From: JBGPGW01 sp046349515
Lineage (GTDB): Bacteria; Pseudomonadota; Alphaproteobacteria; CADEGL01
Assembly: GCA_046349515.1 (NCBI GenBank)
Contig: JAXMCE010000007.1
Location: 124,001 to 188,000, forward strand
Reading direction: 5' to 3'
Length of the DNA stretch: 64,000 nt
Part shown: positions 1-9,000 of the stretch, in pieces
Layout: each line of letters opens with the position of its first letter
Position numbering within the stretch: the first letter of the stretch is position 1
Notes under the pieces: model-generated
Told to the model about the DNA's origin: nothing
Seen by the model: only the letters and a program-made list of their open reading frames with translations
The model's database searches: none
Program-made: the position numbers and the translations under genes

Positions 1-597
1 GAGAATGCCGATGATGATGGCGCCCGGCACTTTGCGGCTGTCGAGGGCGATCATGGCGAGGAAGCCGAGCGTCGCGAGCACCACCGGGCCGGTCGTGAGC
101 GGCCCCACCGTCACGAAGGTCGCAGGGTTGGCCACGACGACACCGGCGCTCTTCAAGGCAATGAGGCCGAGGAAAAATCCGATGCCCGCCGAGATCGCCA
201 TCTTTTGCGAGCGCGGGATGCTGTCGATGATCCAGCGCCGGATGGGCAGCACCGAGATGACGAGGAATACGACGCCGGAGAGGAACACCGCGCCCAAGGC
301 GGTCTGCCAGCTGTAGCCGAGCTGGCCCACGACGACGAAGGCGAAATAGGCGTTCAAGCCCATGCCCGGCGCGAGCGCGATCGGATAGCGCGCATAGAGG
401 CCCATCACGAGCGTCGAGATGGCGGCCGCAAGGCAGGTCGCGACGAACACCGCGTTCCGGTCCATCCCCGCCTTCGACAGGATGTCAGGGTTAACGAAGA
501 TGATGTAGGCCATCGTCAAAAACGTCGTGATTCCCGCGAGAATCTCGGTCCGGAGGTCGGTCTTGAGTTCATCAAAATGAAAAAATTGGCCTAGCAC
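1..597 (-). CDS. NCS2-family purine permease, AzgA/PbuG type (5' part, cut by window edge)
   Basis: Reading the complement from 597 gives 199 codons with no stop before the left edge, so only the N-terminal half is present. It begins LGQFFHFDELKTDLRTEI and continues with AGITTFLTMAYIIFVNP and ALAPGMGLNAYFAF, which are recognisable stretches of the AzgA-like branch of the nucleobase:cation symporter-2 family (adenine, guanine or hypoxanthine uptake across the inner membrane). Several hydrophobic helices follow. The start is the GTG at 595-597, chosen because a perfect AGGAGG (complement of 603-608) sits six bases upstream. The substrate cannot be told from this fragment. It is transcribed away from the small-protein cluster at 669. 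Confidence 0.9.
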   Translation of the reverse strand, partial: MLGQFFHFDELKTDLRTEILAGITTFLTMAYIIFVNPDILSKAGMDRNAVFVATCLAAAISTLVMGLYARYPIALAPGMGLNAYFAFVVVGQLGYSWQTALGAVFLSGVVFLVISVLPIRRWIIDSIPRSQKMAISAGIGFFLGLIALKSAGVVVANPATFVTVGPLTTGPVVLATLGFLAMIALDSRKVPGAIIIGIL

Positions 598-668
598 GTT
601 AACCTCCTAAGTGCCTGCGTCCGCGCGCGATTATCCATTTGTTAATGGCGCTTCGCTAGGCTCTTCCC

Positions 669-815
669 ATGGAAACGATGCTGATGACCGCCACCCTTCT
701 CCTCGCTGGCTTCGCTTTTATGGCGAACCGGCAGGGCATCCGTCTCGCGGCCGAGAGCCGCCGCGTTCGTCGACTGTACGAGCACCGCCCGGTTCTTTAC
801 GGCCGCATCACGTAA
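669..815 (+). CDS. Small membrane-anchored protein with RRxRRLYE motif, copy 1 (48 aa)
   Basis: The function is unknown. The 48-residue product has one hydrophobic helix at about residues 4-20 (TATLLLAGFAFMAN), then a basic tail with RRVRRLYEHR at about 31-40 and a short C-terminus. It is clearly related to the two reading frames that follow (839 and 995): all three begin with a single hydrophobic segment and reach RR[V/I/L]RRLYExR at nearly the same spacing. That repeated protein pattern is the main reason for calling it a gene, because the Shine-Dalgarno sequence is poor. The positive tail suggests an N-out/C-in or amphipathic single-pass protein (inference). It lies 23 bases before the next copy, so the three are probably cotranscribed. 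Confidence 0.6.
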   Translation: METMLMTATLLLAGFAFMANRQGIRLAAESRRVRRLYEHRPVLYGRIT

Positions 816-838
816 CCCAGTTTCGCGAGCACCCGGAA

Positions 839-982
839 ATGACCCAGATTTTCATCGCGTCCCTCGGTCTCCTCGCTGCGTTCGCGGTCATGGCGAACCA
901 ATACGCCGTTCGTAGCGCGGCGCAGGCCCGCCGGATCCGCCGGCTCTACGAGGGCCGCTCGGCTTTCGGCGGCATCCGCTAG
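839..982 (+). CDS. Small membrane-anchored protein with RRxRRLYE motif, copy 2 (47 aa)
   Basis: This is the second member of the tandem family. Residues 3-19 (QIFIASLGLLAAFAVMAN) are hydrophobic and are followed by RRIRRLYEGR at about 31-40 and a short glycine-rich end. Alignment with copy 1 shows the shared LLAxFAxMAN block and the RRxRRLYE block, and with copy 3 the shared start QI and RRLYEGR. The start ATG at 839 has only a weak GGAA upstream. No known family was recognised. It is 12 bases upstream of copy 3. Function is unknown; the conserved arginine cluster next to a membrane helix could bind lipid head groups, a protein partner or nucleic acid, but nothing in the sequence decides this. 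Confidence 0.62.
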   Translation: MTQIFIASLGLLAAFAVMANQYAVRSAAQARRIRRLYEGRSAFGGIR

Positions 983-994
983 CGCGGACCGCGA

Positions 995-1525
995 ATGATC
1001 CAAATCGTCGCGACAGTGGCGATCCTTCTCGCGGCTCTCGTCGTCGCGATCGAAGAGCATGCCAGCCGTTACCTCCGCCAGCTGCGCCGCCTCCGCCGCC
1101 TTTACGAAGGTCGGCACATTCTGGGCGGCGGCCTCGTGGCCCTCGCGGCCTTGACGGCCCTTCCCCCTCACGCGGACGCCCAGCAGAAACTCAAGGTCAG
1201 CCGCGAGGCCTGCAATCAGGTGGTGAACTACACGCAGGCGCCCGGCGTCGCCTACCAGCCAGGCGTCGACGCCATGGGCCGCCCCGTCGCCTCCGCCGAT
1301 CTCGCGGGCGGCATCCAGGTTCAGCCGCGCACCGAATTCACGATCGATCTCACGGTCGATATGGGCAAGCGCTTCGGCGTGTCGCCCAAGGCGCTTTACC
1401 AGGCCCAGGCCAATGTCGGCCAGATCACCGTCCGCGGTAATCAGGCCTATTTCGACGGCCAGCCCTTGACCGACGAGGGCCAGGCGGCGCTCGCCCAGCT
1501 CTGCCAGCAGCAGTTCGGGCAGTAA
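995..1525 (+). CDS. RRLYE-type membrane anchor joined to a conserved exported hypothetical domain (176 aa)
   Basis: The first 41 residues repeat the pattern of the two preceding small proteins: a hydrophobic helix at about 3-19, then QLRRLRRLYEGR. After that comes a second hydrophobic run at about 43-57 ending in HADAQQ, which looks like a signal-peptide cleavage site (AxA). The remaining ~115 residues are soluble, with YQPGVDAMGRPVASADLAG and PKALYQAQANVGQI, and two cysteines (one at CNQVV, one near the C-terminus) that could form a disulfide in the periplasm. The AYQPGVD..GRPVA pattern resembles conserved exported alphaproteobacterial proteins without assigned function (recollection, not searched). 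An internal GTG at 1136 could start a shorter exported protein, but it would lack a basic n-region, so the long form is preferred. Confidence 0.65.
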   Translation: MIQIVATVAILLAALVVAIEEHASRYLRQLRRLRRLYEGRHILGGGLVALAALTALPPHADAQQKLKVSREACNQVVNYTQAPGVAYQPGVDAMGRPVASADLAGGIQVQPRTEFTIDLTVDMGKRFGVSPKALYQAQANVGQITVRGNQAYFDGQPLTDEGQAALAQLCQQQFGQ

Positions 1526-1704
1526 GACTTCCCGGCCGGCCGCGTCGCCGCGTCTCAATCCTCTCGTCTTCGGTACTTTCGCGTCCGCCTCGCGGCATTG
1601 CCAGGTTCGCGGCGAATGCCTAAATTCACGCCCTCTTTTCGCGGGCGGCGAGGGGCGTATCGGGCCCCTGCCATGGCCGTGAGTTCTCCCCCTGGCGGAG
1701 CCCC

Positions 1705-3021
1705 ATGCGTCGATCGCAGTATTTTCTGCCCACGATCAAGGAAACGCCGAGCGAGGCGCAGATCGTCTCGCACCGTTTCATGCTGCGCGCGGGGCTTGTC
1801 CGCCAGGCCAGCGCCGGGATCTATTCCTGGCTGCCGCTCGGCTTCAGGGTCCTGAAGCGCATCGAGCAGATCGTCCGCGAGGAGCAAGACGGGACGGGCG
1901 CCCAGGAGGTCCTCATGCCGACCATCCAGTCGGCGGATCTCTGGAAGGAATCGGGGCGCTACGACGATTACGGCGCCGAGATGCTGCGCATCCGCGACCG
2001 GCACGAGCGCGAGATGCTCTACGGCCCCACGAACGAAGAGCTCATCACCGACATCTTCCGCACCTCGGTCAAGAGCTACCGCGACCTGCCGCGCAACCTC
2101 TATCACATCCAGTGGAAGTTCCGGGACGAGATCCGGCCGCGCTTCGGCGTGATGCGCGGGCGCGAGTTCCTGATGAAGGACGCCTATTCCTTCGACCTCG
2201 ACTACGCGGGCGCCAAGCGTTCCTACAACAAGATGTTCGTCGCTTACTTGCGCACCTTCGCGCGCATGGGCCTGAAGGCGATTCCCATGCAGGCCGAATC
2301 GGGCCCCATCGGCGGCGACATGAGCCACGAGTTCCAGATCCTGGCCGAGACGGGCGAGAGCAAGATCTTCTGCGACAAGCGCCTTCTTGAGTTCGACGTG
2401 CTCTCGGCCCCGGCGGATTACGGGGCCGACCTCGAGCCGATCGTCAAGCACTGGACGAGTCTCTACGCCGCGACCGACGACAAGCACGACCCGGCAAAGT
2501 GTCCCGTGGCGGCGGGCGATCTCGTCGAGGCGCGCGGCATCGAGGTCGGGCACATCTTCTATTTCGGCACGAAGTATTCGAAGCCGCTCAACTGCGTCGT
2601 CTCCAATCCGGACGGCGAGCAGGTGGCGCTCGAGATGGGTTCCTACGGCATCGGCGTCTCGCGGCTCGTCGGCGCCATTATCGAGGCGAGCCACGACAAC
2701 GCCGGCATCATCTGGCCGGAGCCGGTCGCTCCCTTCAAGGTCGGGCTCATCAATCTCCGCGCGGGCGACGCCAAGTGCGACGCCGCGTGCGCCGATCTCT
2801 ACGCCAAGCTGAGGGGCGCGGGCGTCGAGGTGCTCTACGACGACACGGATGACAGCGCCGGCGCCAAGTTCGCGGAGATGGATCTGATCGGCTTGCCCTG
2901 GCAGCTCATCGTGGGGCCGCGCGGGATCGCCCAGGGCAAGGTCGAGTTGAAGGAGCGCCGCGGCGGCGCGCGCCAGGAACTGGCCGCCGACGCCGCGCTC
3001 GCGCGTCTCGCGGGCGGATGA
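1705..3021 (+). CDS. proS: Proline--tRNA ligase, short bacterial (ProS type 2) form
   Basis: The enzyme charges tRNA-Pro with proline in the cytoplasm. The 438-residue length matches the short alphaproteobacterial form, which lacks the inserted editing domain of the ~570-aa E. coli enzyme. Class II synthetase motifs are visible: GPTNEELIT (about 107-115) in the motif 2 region, RPRFGVMRGREFLMKDAY (about 148-165), and EMGSYGIGVSRLVGA (about 312) as motif 3. The C-terminal third is the anticodon-binding domain (PFKVGLINLRAG onward). A GGCGGAG precedes the ATG. It overlaps the next gene by four bases, so it is the first gene of a proS-lolC-lolD operon. Confidence 0.97.
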   Translation: MRRSQYFLPTIKETPSEAQIVSHRFMLRAGLVRQASAGIYSWLPLGFRVLKRIEQIVREEQDGTGAQEVLMPTIQSADLWKESGRYDDYGAEMLRIRDRHEREMLYGPTNEELITDIFRTSVKSYRDLPRNLYHIQWKFRDEIRPRFGVMRGREFLMKDAYSFDLDYAGAKRSYNKMFVAYLRTFARMGLKAIPMQAESGPIGGDMSHEFQILAETGESKIFCDKRLLEFDVLSAPADYGADLEPIVKHWTSLYAATDDKHDPAKCPVAAGDLVEARGIEVGHIFYFGTKYSKPLNCVVSNPDGEQVALEMGSYGIGVSRLVGAIIEASHDNAGIIWPEPVAPFKVGLINLRAGDAKCDAACADLYAKLRGAGVEVLYDDTDDSAGAKFAEMDLIGLPWQLIVGPRGIAQGKVELKERRGGARQELAADAALARLAGG

Positions 3022-4265
3022 TCTTTTCCCGTTTCGAGCGCACCGTCGCCTTCCGGTACCTGCGGCCCCGGCGCGCCCAGGGATTCATCTCGGTCATCGC
3101 GGCGTTCTCGCTCCTCGGCATCGCGCTCGGCGTCGCCACCCTCATCATCGTCATGTCGGTCATGAACGGCTTCCGCCAGGAGCTCATCGGCCGCATCCTC
3201 GGTGTCAACGGCCATCTCGGCGTCTACGCGCTCGAGGGCACGCTCTCCGACTACGATGCGCTGGCCCAGCGCCTGCGCGCGCTCCCGGGTGTCATGGCCG
3301 TGGCACCCATCGTCGAGGGCCAGGTCATGGTGACGGCCAACGGCGCGGCGACCGGGGCGCTCGTCCGCGGCATGACGCCCGAGGACCTCGCGGCGCGCCA
3401 CGTCATCGCCGACAAGATCATGCAAGGCACGCTCAAGGATTTCGAGGGCGATGATGCGGCCGTCATCGGCGAGCGGCTGGCGCGACGCCTGGGCGTGAAG
3501 CTCGGCGACAGCATCACGCTCATCTCGCCCCAGGGCAACACGACGGCCTTCGGCACCGTGCCGCGCCTCAAGGCCTACAAGGTCGTCGCCATCTTCAACA
3601 TCGGCATGTACGAGTACGACAGCGCCTTCGTCTACCTGCCGCTCCCGGCGGCGCAGCTTTACTTCCGCATGCCGGAAGCGGTGAGCGGCCTCGAGATCCT
3701 CGCGGGCAATCCCGAGCACGTGGACGCGCTCCGCCGCACGGTCATCGGCGTCACGGGCGCCAATTACCGCCTCTACGACTGGCGGCAGGCTAATGCCGGC
3801 TTCTTCAACGCGCTCGAGGTCGAACGGAACGTCATGTTCCTCATCCTGACGCTCATCATCCTCGTCGCGGCCTTCAACATCATCTCGAGCCTCATCATGC
3901 TCGTGAAGGAGAAGGGGCGTGCGATCGCGATCCTCCGCACCATGGGGGCCACGCGCGCCATGATCATGCGCATCTTCTTCCTATCGGGCGCCAGCGTCGG
4001 CGTGATCGGCACGCTCGCGGGCTTCGTCCTGGGCCTCGCCTTCTGCCGCAACATCGAAACGATCCGCCACTGGCTCGAAAGCCTGACCAAGCGCGAGCTG
4101 TTCGCGGCGGAGATCTACTATCTCTCGCGCCTGCCGGCCGAGATCGACCCGGTCGAAGTGATGTGGGTCGTGCTGATGGCCTTGGGCCTCTCCTTCGCCG
4201 CGACGCTCTATCCCTCCTGGCGCGCCTCGCGCCTCGATCCCGTCGAGGCGCTCCGCTATGAGTGA
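3018..4265 (+). CDS. lolC: Lipoprotein-releasing ABC transporter permease LolC/LolE
   Basis: This is the inner-membrane permease that, with LolD, extracts outer-membrane lipoproteins and hands them to LolA. The 415-residue protein has the FtsX/MacB fold: an N-terminal basic FERTVAFRYLRPRRAQGFIS, a first membrane helix (about 25-47, SLLGIALGVATLIIVMSVMN), a periplasmic domain of roughly 220 residues, and three C-terminal helices beginning near FLILTLIILVAAFNIISSL. The motif KEKGRAIAILRTMGAT is the cytosolic coupling region typical of LolC/E. Only one permease gene is present here, so the complex may be a homodimer (LolF-like) as in many alphaproteobacteria; that is inference. It overlaps proS by four bases and lolD by four. 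Confidence 0.95.
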   Translation: MIFSRFERTVAFRYLRPRRAQGFISVIAAFSLLGIALGVATLIIVMSVMNGFRQELIGRILGVNGHLGVYALEGTLSDYDALAQRLRALPGVMAVAPIVEGQVMVTANGAATGALVRGMTPEDLAARHVIADKIMQGTLKDFEGDDAAVIGERLARRLGVKLGDSITLISPQGNTTAFGTVPRLKAYKVVAIFNIGMYEYDSAFVYLPLPAAQLYFRMPEAVSGLEILAGNPEHVDALRRTVIGVTGANYRLYDWRQANAGFFNALEVERNVMFLILTLIILVAAFNIISSLIMLVKEKGRAIAILRTMGATRAMIMRIFFLSGASVGVIGTLAGFVLGLAFCRNIETIRHWLESLTKRELFAAEIYYLSRLPAEIDPVEVMWVVLMALGLSFAATLYPSWRASRLDPVEALRYE

Positions 4266-4960
4266 GCGCGAGGGCCGCCGTGGCTGAGCCCGTGCTCGCG
4301 CTCGATGGCATCGTCCGTCGCTTCCGGCAGGGAGACTCGGTGCTCGAGGTGCTCAACGGCGCTTCGCTCACGCTCCATCCGGGCGAGATTGTGGCGCTCG
4401 TGGGCCCGTCGGGCGCGGGGAAGTCGACGCTCCTTCACATCGCCGGTCTCCTCGAGCGGCCCGATGCGGGCGAGGTCCGAATCGAAGGCACGATCTGCGG
4501 GGCGATGGGCGAATCCGAACGCACCGAGCTCCGCCGCCGCGCGCTCGGCTTCGTCTACCAGTACCACCACCTTCTCGGCGAGTTCTCGGCCTTGGAGAAC
4601 GTCGAGATGCCGCAGCTGATCGCCGGTGCCGCGATCGGCGAGGCGCGGACGCGGGCGGGCGAGCTTCTCGCCATGGTCGGGCTCGGCGCGCGCGCGAGCC
4701 ACCGTCCGGCCGAGCTCTCGGGCGGAGAGCAGCAGCGGGTCGCGCTCGTGCGCGCGCTCGCCAATCGTCCGAAGGTTCTCTTGGCCGACGAGCCCACGGG
4801 CAATCTCGACCACGCGACGGCCGACGGCGTCTTCCAGCATCTCGTCGAGCTCGTGCGCGCCTCCGGGCTCGCCGCCCTCATCGCGACCCACAATCTCGAT
4901 CTCGCGCGGCGCATGGATCGCACCTTGTCGCTCCGCGACGGGGTGATCGCGCCAGCGTGA
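4262..4960 (+). CDS. lolD: Lipoprotein-releasing ABC transporter ATP-binding protein LolD
   Basis: This is the ATPase that powers lipoprotein release by the preceding permease. The 232-residue protein has Walker A GPSGAGKST (48-56), ABC signature LSGGEQQR (152-159), Walker B VLLADEPTGNLD (172-183) and switch His in ATHN. The LENVEMP block after the Q-loop is typical of the LolD/MacB group. The start is GTG at 4262, overlapping the lolC stop by four bases (translational coupling). A 14-base near-perfect tandem duplication (4949-4962 and 4963-4976, one mismatch) spans its stop codon. Confidence 0.95.
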   Translation: MSARAAVAEPVLALDGIVRRFRQGDSVLEVLNGASLTLHPGEIVALVGPSGAGKSTLLHIAGLLERPDAGEVRIEGTICGAMGESERTELRRRALGFVYQYHHLLGEFSALENVEMPQLIAGAAIGEARTRAGELLAMVGLGARASHRPAELSGGEQQRVALVRALANRPKVLLADEPTGNLDHATADGVFQHLVELVRASGLAALIATHNLDLARRMDRTLSLRDGVIAPA

Positions 4961-5038
4961 CCGCGCCAGAGTGACCGCGCGTCGCAAGGCTGATACGATC
5001 CGGCCTCCATCTGCTCGACCGTCGATTTCGCGCGAGGG

Positions 5039-5890
5039 ATGAGCGTCATGGCGGCACCGACCCAGTTCGAGAAGCACCGTCAGTTCAAGGCGCTCCATGA
5101 GCGGCCGGGCATCTTCGTCATCCCCAATCCGTGGAACGCCGGCACCGCGCGCATGCTGACGGCGCTCGGCTTCGAGGCGCTCGCGACGACGAGCGCGGGA
5201 TTCGCCTTCTCGATCGGCCAGTCCGACGGGGCCGGCGCCGTGTCGCGCGAGGCGATCCTCGCGAACGCGCGCGACATCGTCGAGGCCACTCCTCTCCCTG
5301 TCTCGGCCGATCTCGAAGGCGGCTTCGGCGATGCGCCCGAGGCGTGCGCCGAGACCATCCGCCGCGCGGCGGCAGTCGGCCTCGTCGGCGGCTCGATCGA
5401 GGATTCCCGCGCCGATCCGCGCCGTCCCATCTACGATTTCGGAGAAGCGGTCGAGCGTATCGCGGCCGCGGTCGAGGCGGCCCGGCCGCTTCCCTTCGTG
5501 CTGACCGCCCGCGCCGAGAATTTCCTCCACGGCCGTCCGGATCTCGACGACACGATCCGGCGCCTCCAGGCCTTCGAGGCCGCGGGCGCCGAGGTCCTCT
5601 ACGCGCCGGGTCTGCCGAGCCTCGAGGCCATTCGCGCCGTGTGCGCGGCGGTCAAGAAGCCGGTCAACGTCGTCATGGGCCTCAAGGGTGCCACCTACAC
5701 CGTCGAACAATTGCGGGAGGCCGGCGTCAAGCGGATCAGCGTTGGCGGCGCCTTCGCGCGCGCGGCCCTCGGCGCATTCCTCCGCGCCGCGCGCGAGGTG
5801 AAGGAGACGGGCAGCTTCACCTTCGCGGCCGATGCGATCTCGCACGCCGACGCCGATGCCTTCATGGGCGGCGCCAAGCGCTCGTCTTGA
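5039..5890 (+). CDS. Isocitrate lyase / PEP mutase family protein
   Basis: This is a 283-residue TIM-barrel enzyme of the isocitrate lyase/phosphoenolpyruvate mutase superfamily, which makes or breaks C-C or C-P bonds of carboxylic acids with Mg2+. Visible family blocks are PGIFVIPNPWNAGTARML (about 24-41), ATTSAGFAFSIGQ, SADLEGGFGD (metal-site aspartate/glutamate region, about 96-105), GGSIEDS and LTARAENFLHG (about 162). The usual lyase signature KKCGH is absent, so it belongs to the broader family of uncharacterised PEP-mutase-like proteins and not to true AceA. The exact substrate is unknown (oxaloacetate decarboxylase, methylisocitrate-type lyase or phosphonate enzyme are possibilities). 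It may start at 5039 or 5048. It interrupts the usual lolD-dnaE neighbourhood. Confidence 0.85.
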   Translation: MSVMAAPTQFEKHRQFKALHERPGIFVIPNPWNAGTARMLTALGFEALATTSAGFAFSIGQSDGAGAVSREAILANARDIVEATPLPVSADLEGGFGDAPEACAETIRRAAAVGLVGGSIEDSRADPRRPIYDFGEAVERIAAAVEAARPLPFVLTARAENFLHGRPDLDDTIRRLQAFEAAGAEVLYAPGLPSLEAIRAVCAAVKKPVNVVMGLKGATYTVEQLREAGVKRISVGGAFARAALGAFLRAAREVKETGSFTFAADAISHADADAFMGGAKRSS

Positions 5891-6007
5891 AGGCCCGCTT
5901 CGAGCGGTCTTGCGCAAAATCATGTGGACAACCGCGGATCGCGCGACCGTCGCCCGGTGACTCGCGCGGCCGCTTGTGCGACCTTGGGAGCGAGAGAGAC
6001 ACGCCCC

Positions 6008-9000
6008 ATGCCGCACAGCCCCTTCGTCCATCTTCGAATCCACAGCGCCTACTCGCTGTCCGAAGGGGCCATCACGATCAAGGAGCTGGTGAAGCTCTGC
6101 CAGCGCCACGCCATGCCGGCGGCGGCGATCACGGATACGGCCAACCTCTTCGGCGCGCTCGAATTCGCCATGGCCGCGGCCGAGGCGGGCGTCCAGCCCA
6201 TCATCGGCTGCCAGTTGCCGGTGCGCCGCGCGATCGAGCGGGCGGCCGGCGGAGCCGGGCCCGGTGCGATCGACGATGCGCTCGTGCTCCTGGTCCAAAG
6301 CGAGGAGGGCTATCGCAACCTTCTCGATCTCGCGAGCGCCGCCTACCTCGAGACGGAAGGGGCTGATGCGCCCCATGTGAGGCTCGAGCGCTTGGACGGC
6401 CGCACGGGCGGGCTCATCGCGCTGACCGCGGGGACGGAGGGCGCCGTCGGCCGCCTGCTTGCCGACGGGCAGGACAGTGCGGCGGAGGCGATGCTCACGA
6501 CGCTCGCGGGGCTGTTCCCGGGCCGGCTGTATGTTGAGCTCATGCGCCACGGCATGGCCGCCGAGCGGCGCATCGAGACGCCCCTTATCGACCTTGCCTA
6601 CCGCCACGGCCTGCCGCTCGTCGCGACCAACGACGTGTTCTTCGCCGACGATTCGATGTACGAAGCCCATGACGCGCTTCTCTGCATCGCGGGCAAGACC
6701 TTCGTGGGCGAGGCCAACCGCCGGCGCGCGACCCCTGAGCATCGTTTCAAGTCGGGCGAGGAGATGCGCGCGCTCTTCGCCGACCTGCCCGAGGCCATCG
6801 ACAACACGCTCGTCATCGCGCGGCGCTGCGCCTACATGCCCGAGCGGCGCGATCCCATCCTCCCGGTCTTCCCGACCGAGGGCGAGGGGGGCGAGGCGGG
6901 GGAACTCAGGCGCCAGGCCGAAGCGGGACTCGAGGCGCGGCTCGCGAAGCACGTCTTCACGAAGGAGATGGACACGTCCGCGCGCGAGGAAGCCGCGCGT
7001 CCCTACCGCGAGCGCCTGGTCTTCGAGATCGAGGTCATCGCGAAGATGGGGTTCCCCGGCTATTTCCTCATCGTCGCGGACTTCATCCAGTGGGCGCGCC
7101 GGGCGGGAATTCCCGTCGGGCCCGGCCGCGGCTCCGGCGCCGGCTCGGTCGTCGCCTGGGCGCTCACCATCACCGATCTCGACCCGCTGCGATTCGGCTT
7201 GCTGTTCGAGCGGTTCCTCAACCCCGAGCGCATCTCGATGCCGGATTTCGACATCGACTTCTGCCAGGACCGGCGCGACGAAGTGATCCGCTACGTCCAG
7301 GACAAATACGGGCACGACCGGGTCGCCCAGATCATCACCTTCGGCAAGCTGCAGGCGCGCGCGGCCCTTCGCGACGTGGGGCGCGTGCTCCAGATGCCCT
7401 ACGGCCAGGTCGATCGCCTTTGCAAGCTGGTGCCGAACAACCCCGCAAACCCCGTGACGCTGGCCCAGGCGATCGAGGGCGAGCCCGAGCTCCAGAATCA
7501 GCGCGATACGGACGAGACGGTCGCGCGCCTTCTCGACATCGCGGAGAAGCTCGAGGGGCTCTATCGCCACGCCTCGACCCATGCGGCTGGCGTCGTGATC
7601 GGGGACCGGCCGCTCCGCGACCTGATCCCGCTCTACCGCGAGCGAGACTCCGAGGCGGCGATCACGCAGTTCAGCATGAAGTATGTCGAGCTCGCGGGCC
7701 TCGTGAAGTTCGACTTCCTCGGCTTGAAGACCCTGACCGTTCTCACGCGCTGCGCCGAGCTCCTGAAGCGCCGCGGCATCGAGCTTGATCTCTCGGCGCT
7801 TCCGCTCGACGACAGGCCGACCTACGAGATGCTCGGCCGCGCCGAGGTGACGGGCGTGTTCCAGCTGGAAAGCTCGGGCATGCGCAACGTGCTGCGCCAG
7901 ATGCGCCCCGACCGGTTCGAGGACATCATCGCGCTCGTGGCGCTCTACCGCCCGGGGCCGATGGACAATATTCCGCGCTACATCGCGTGCAAGCACGGGC
8001 AGGAAGTGCCGGACTATCTTCACCCCTCGCTCGAAGGAATTCTCAAGGAGACCTTCGGCGTCATCATCTACCAGGAACAGGTGATGCAGATCGCGCAGGT
8101 GCTCTCGGGCTACACGCTGGGGGCTGCCGATCTGTTGCGCCGCGCGATGGGCAAGAAGATCAAGTCCGAAATGGCGGCGCAGCGTCAGAACTTCGTCAGC
8201 GGCGCCGTCGCGCGCGATGTCCCGAAGGCGCGCGCCACGCTCATCTTCGATCAGGTCGACAAGTTTGCGGGCTACGGCTTCAACAAGTCCCACGCGGCCG
8301 CCTACGCCATGGTGGCCTACCAGACCGCGTACCTGAAGGCCAACTACCCCGTCGAGTTCCTCGCGGCCTCCATGACCCTCGACATGGGCAACACGGACAA
8401 GCTGGGCGTCTTCCGGCAGGAGCTCGACCGTCTGCGCGTCAAGCTGCTGCCGCCCGACATCAACCGCTCCGACACCGTGTTCACGGTGGAGACGGAGGCC
8501 GATGGCACGCAGGCCGTGCGCTACGCGCTCCCCGCCGTGCGGAACGTGGGACAGGCCGCCATGGCCGTCCTCGTGGCCGAGCGCGAGGCGCGCGGGCCCT
8601 TCAAGAGTCTCGCCGATCTCGCCGAGCGCGTGGATGCCCGCGTCATCAACAAGCGCCAGCTGGAAAGCCTTGTCTGCGCCGGTGCTTTCGATTCGATCGA
8701 GCGCAATCGCGCGCGCGCCTTCGCGGCGATCGAGCCCATGGTGCGGCGCGCGAGCGCCGCCACCGCCGACCGCGGCAGCCAGCAGCAAGGACTCTTCGGC
8801 GGGGCCGATGCGGGGCCGGCCGCGAGTCTCGCGGTCGCGGATGTGGCGGACTGGTCGGACTCCGAGCGATTGCGCCGCGAGTTCGAAGCCGTGGGCTTCT
8901 ACCTCTCGGCCCATCCGCTCGACGTCTACGCCTCGAGCCTCGAGCGGCTGGGCGTCATTCCCTATGCGCGCCTCGCGACTCATCTGGCGGGCGGGGGTCC

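Noticed and set aside
598..668. Purine riboswitch in front of the purine permease
   Set aside because: The gap is too short and shows no three-way-junction pattern; only an AGGAGG and short palindromic CCATT/AATGG bases are present.
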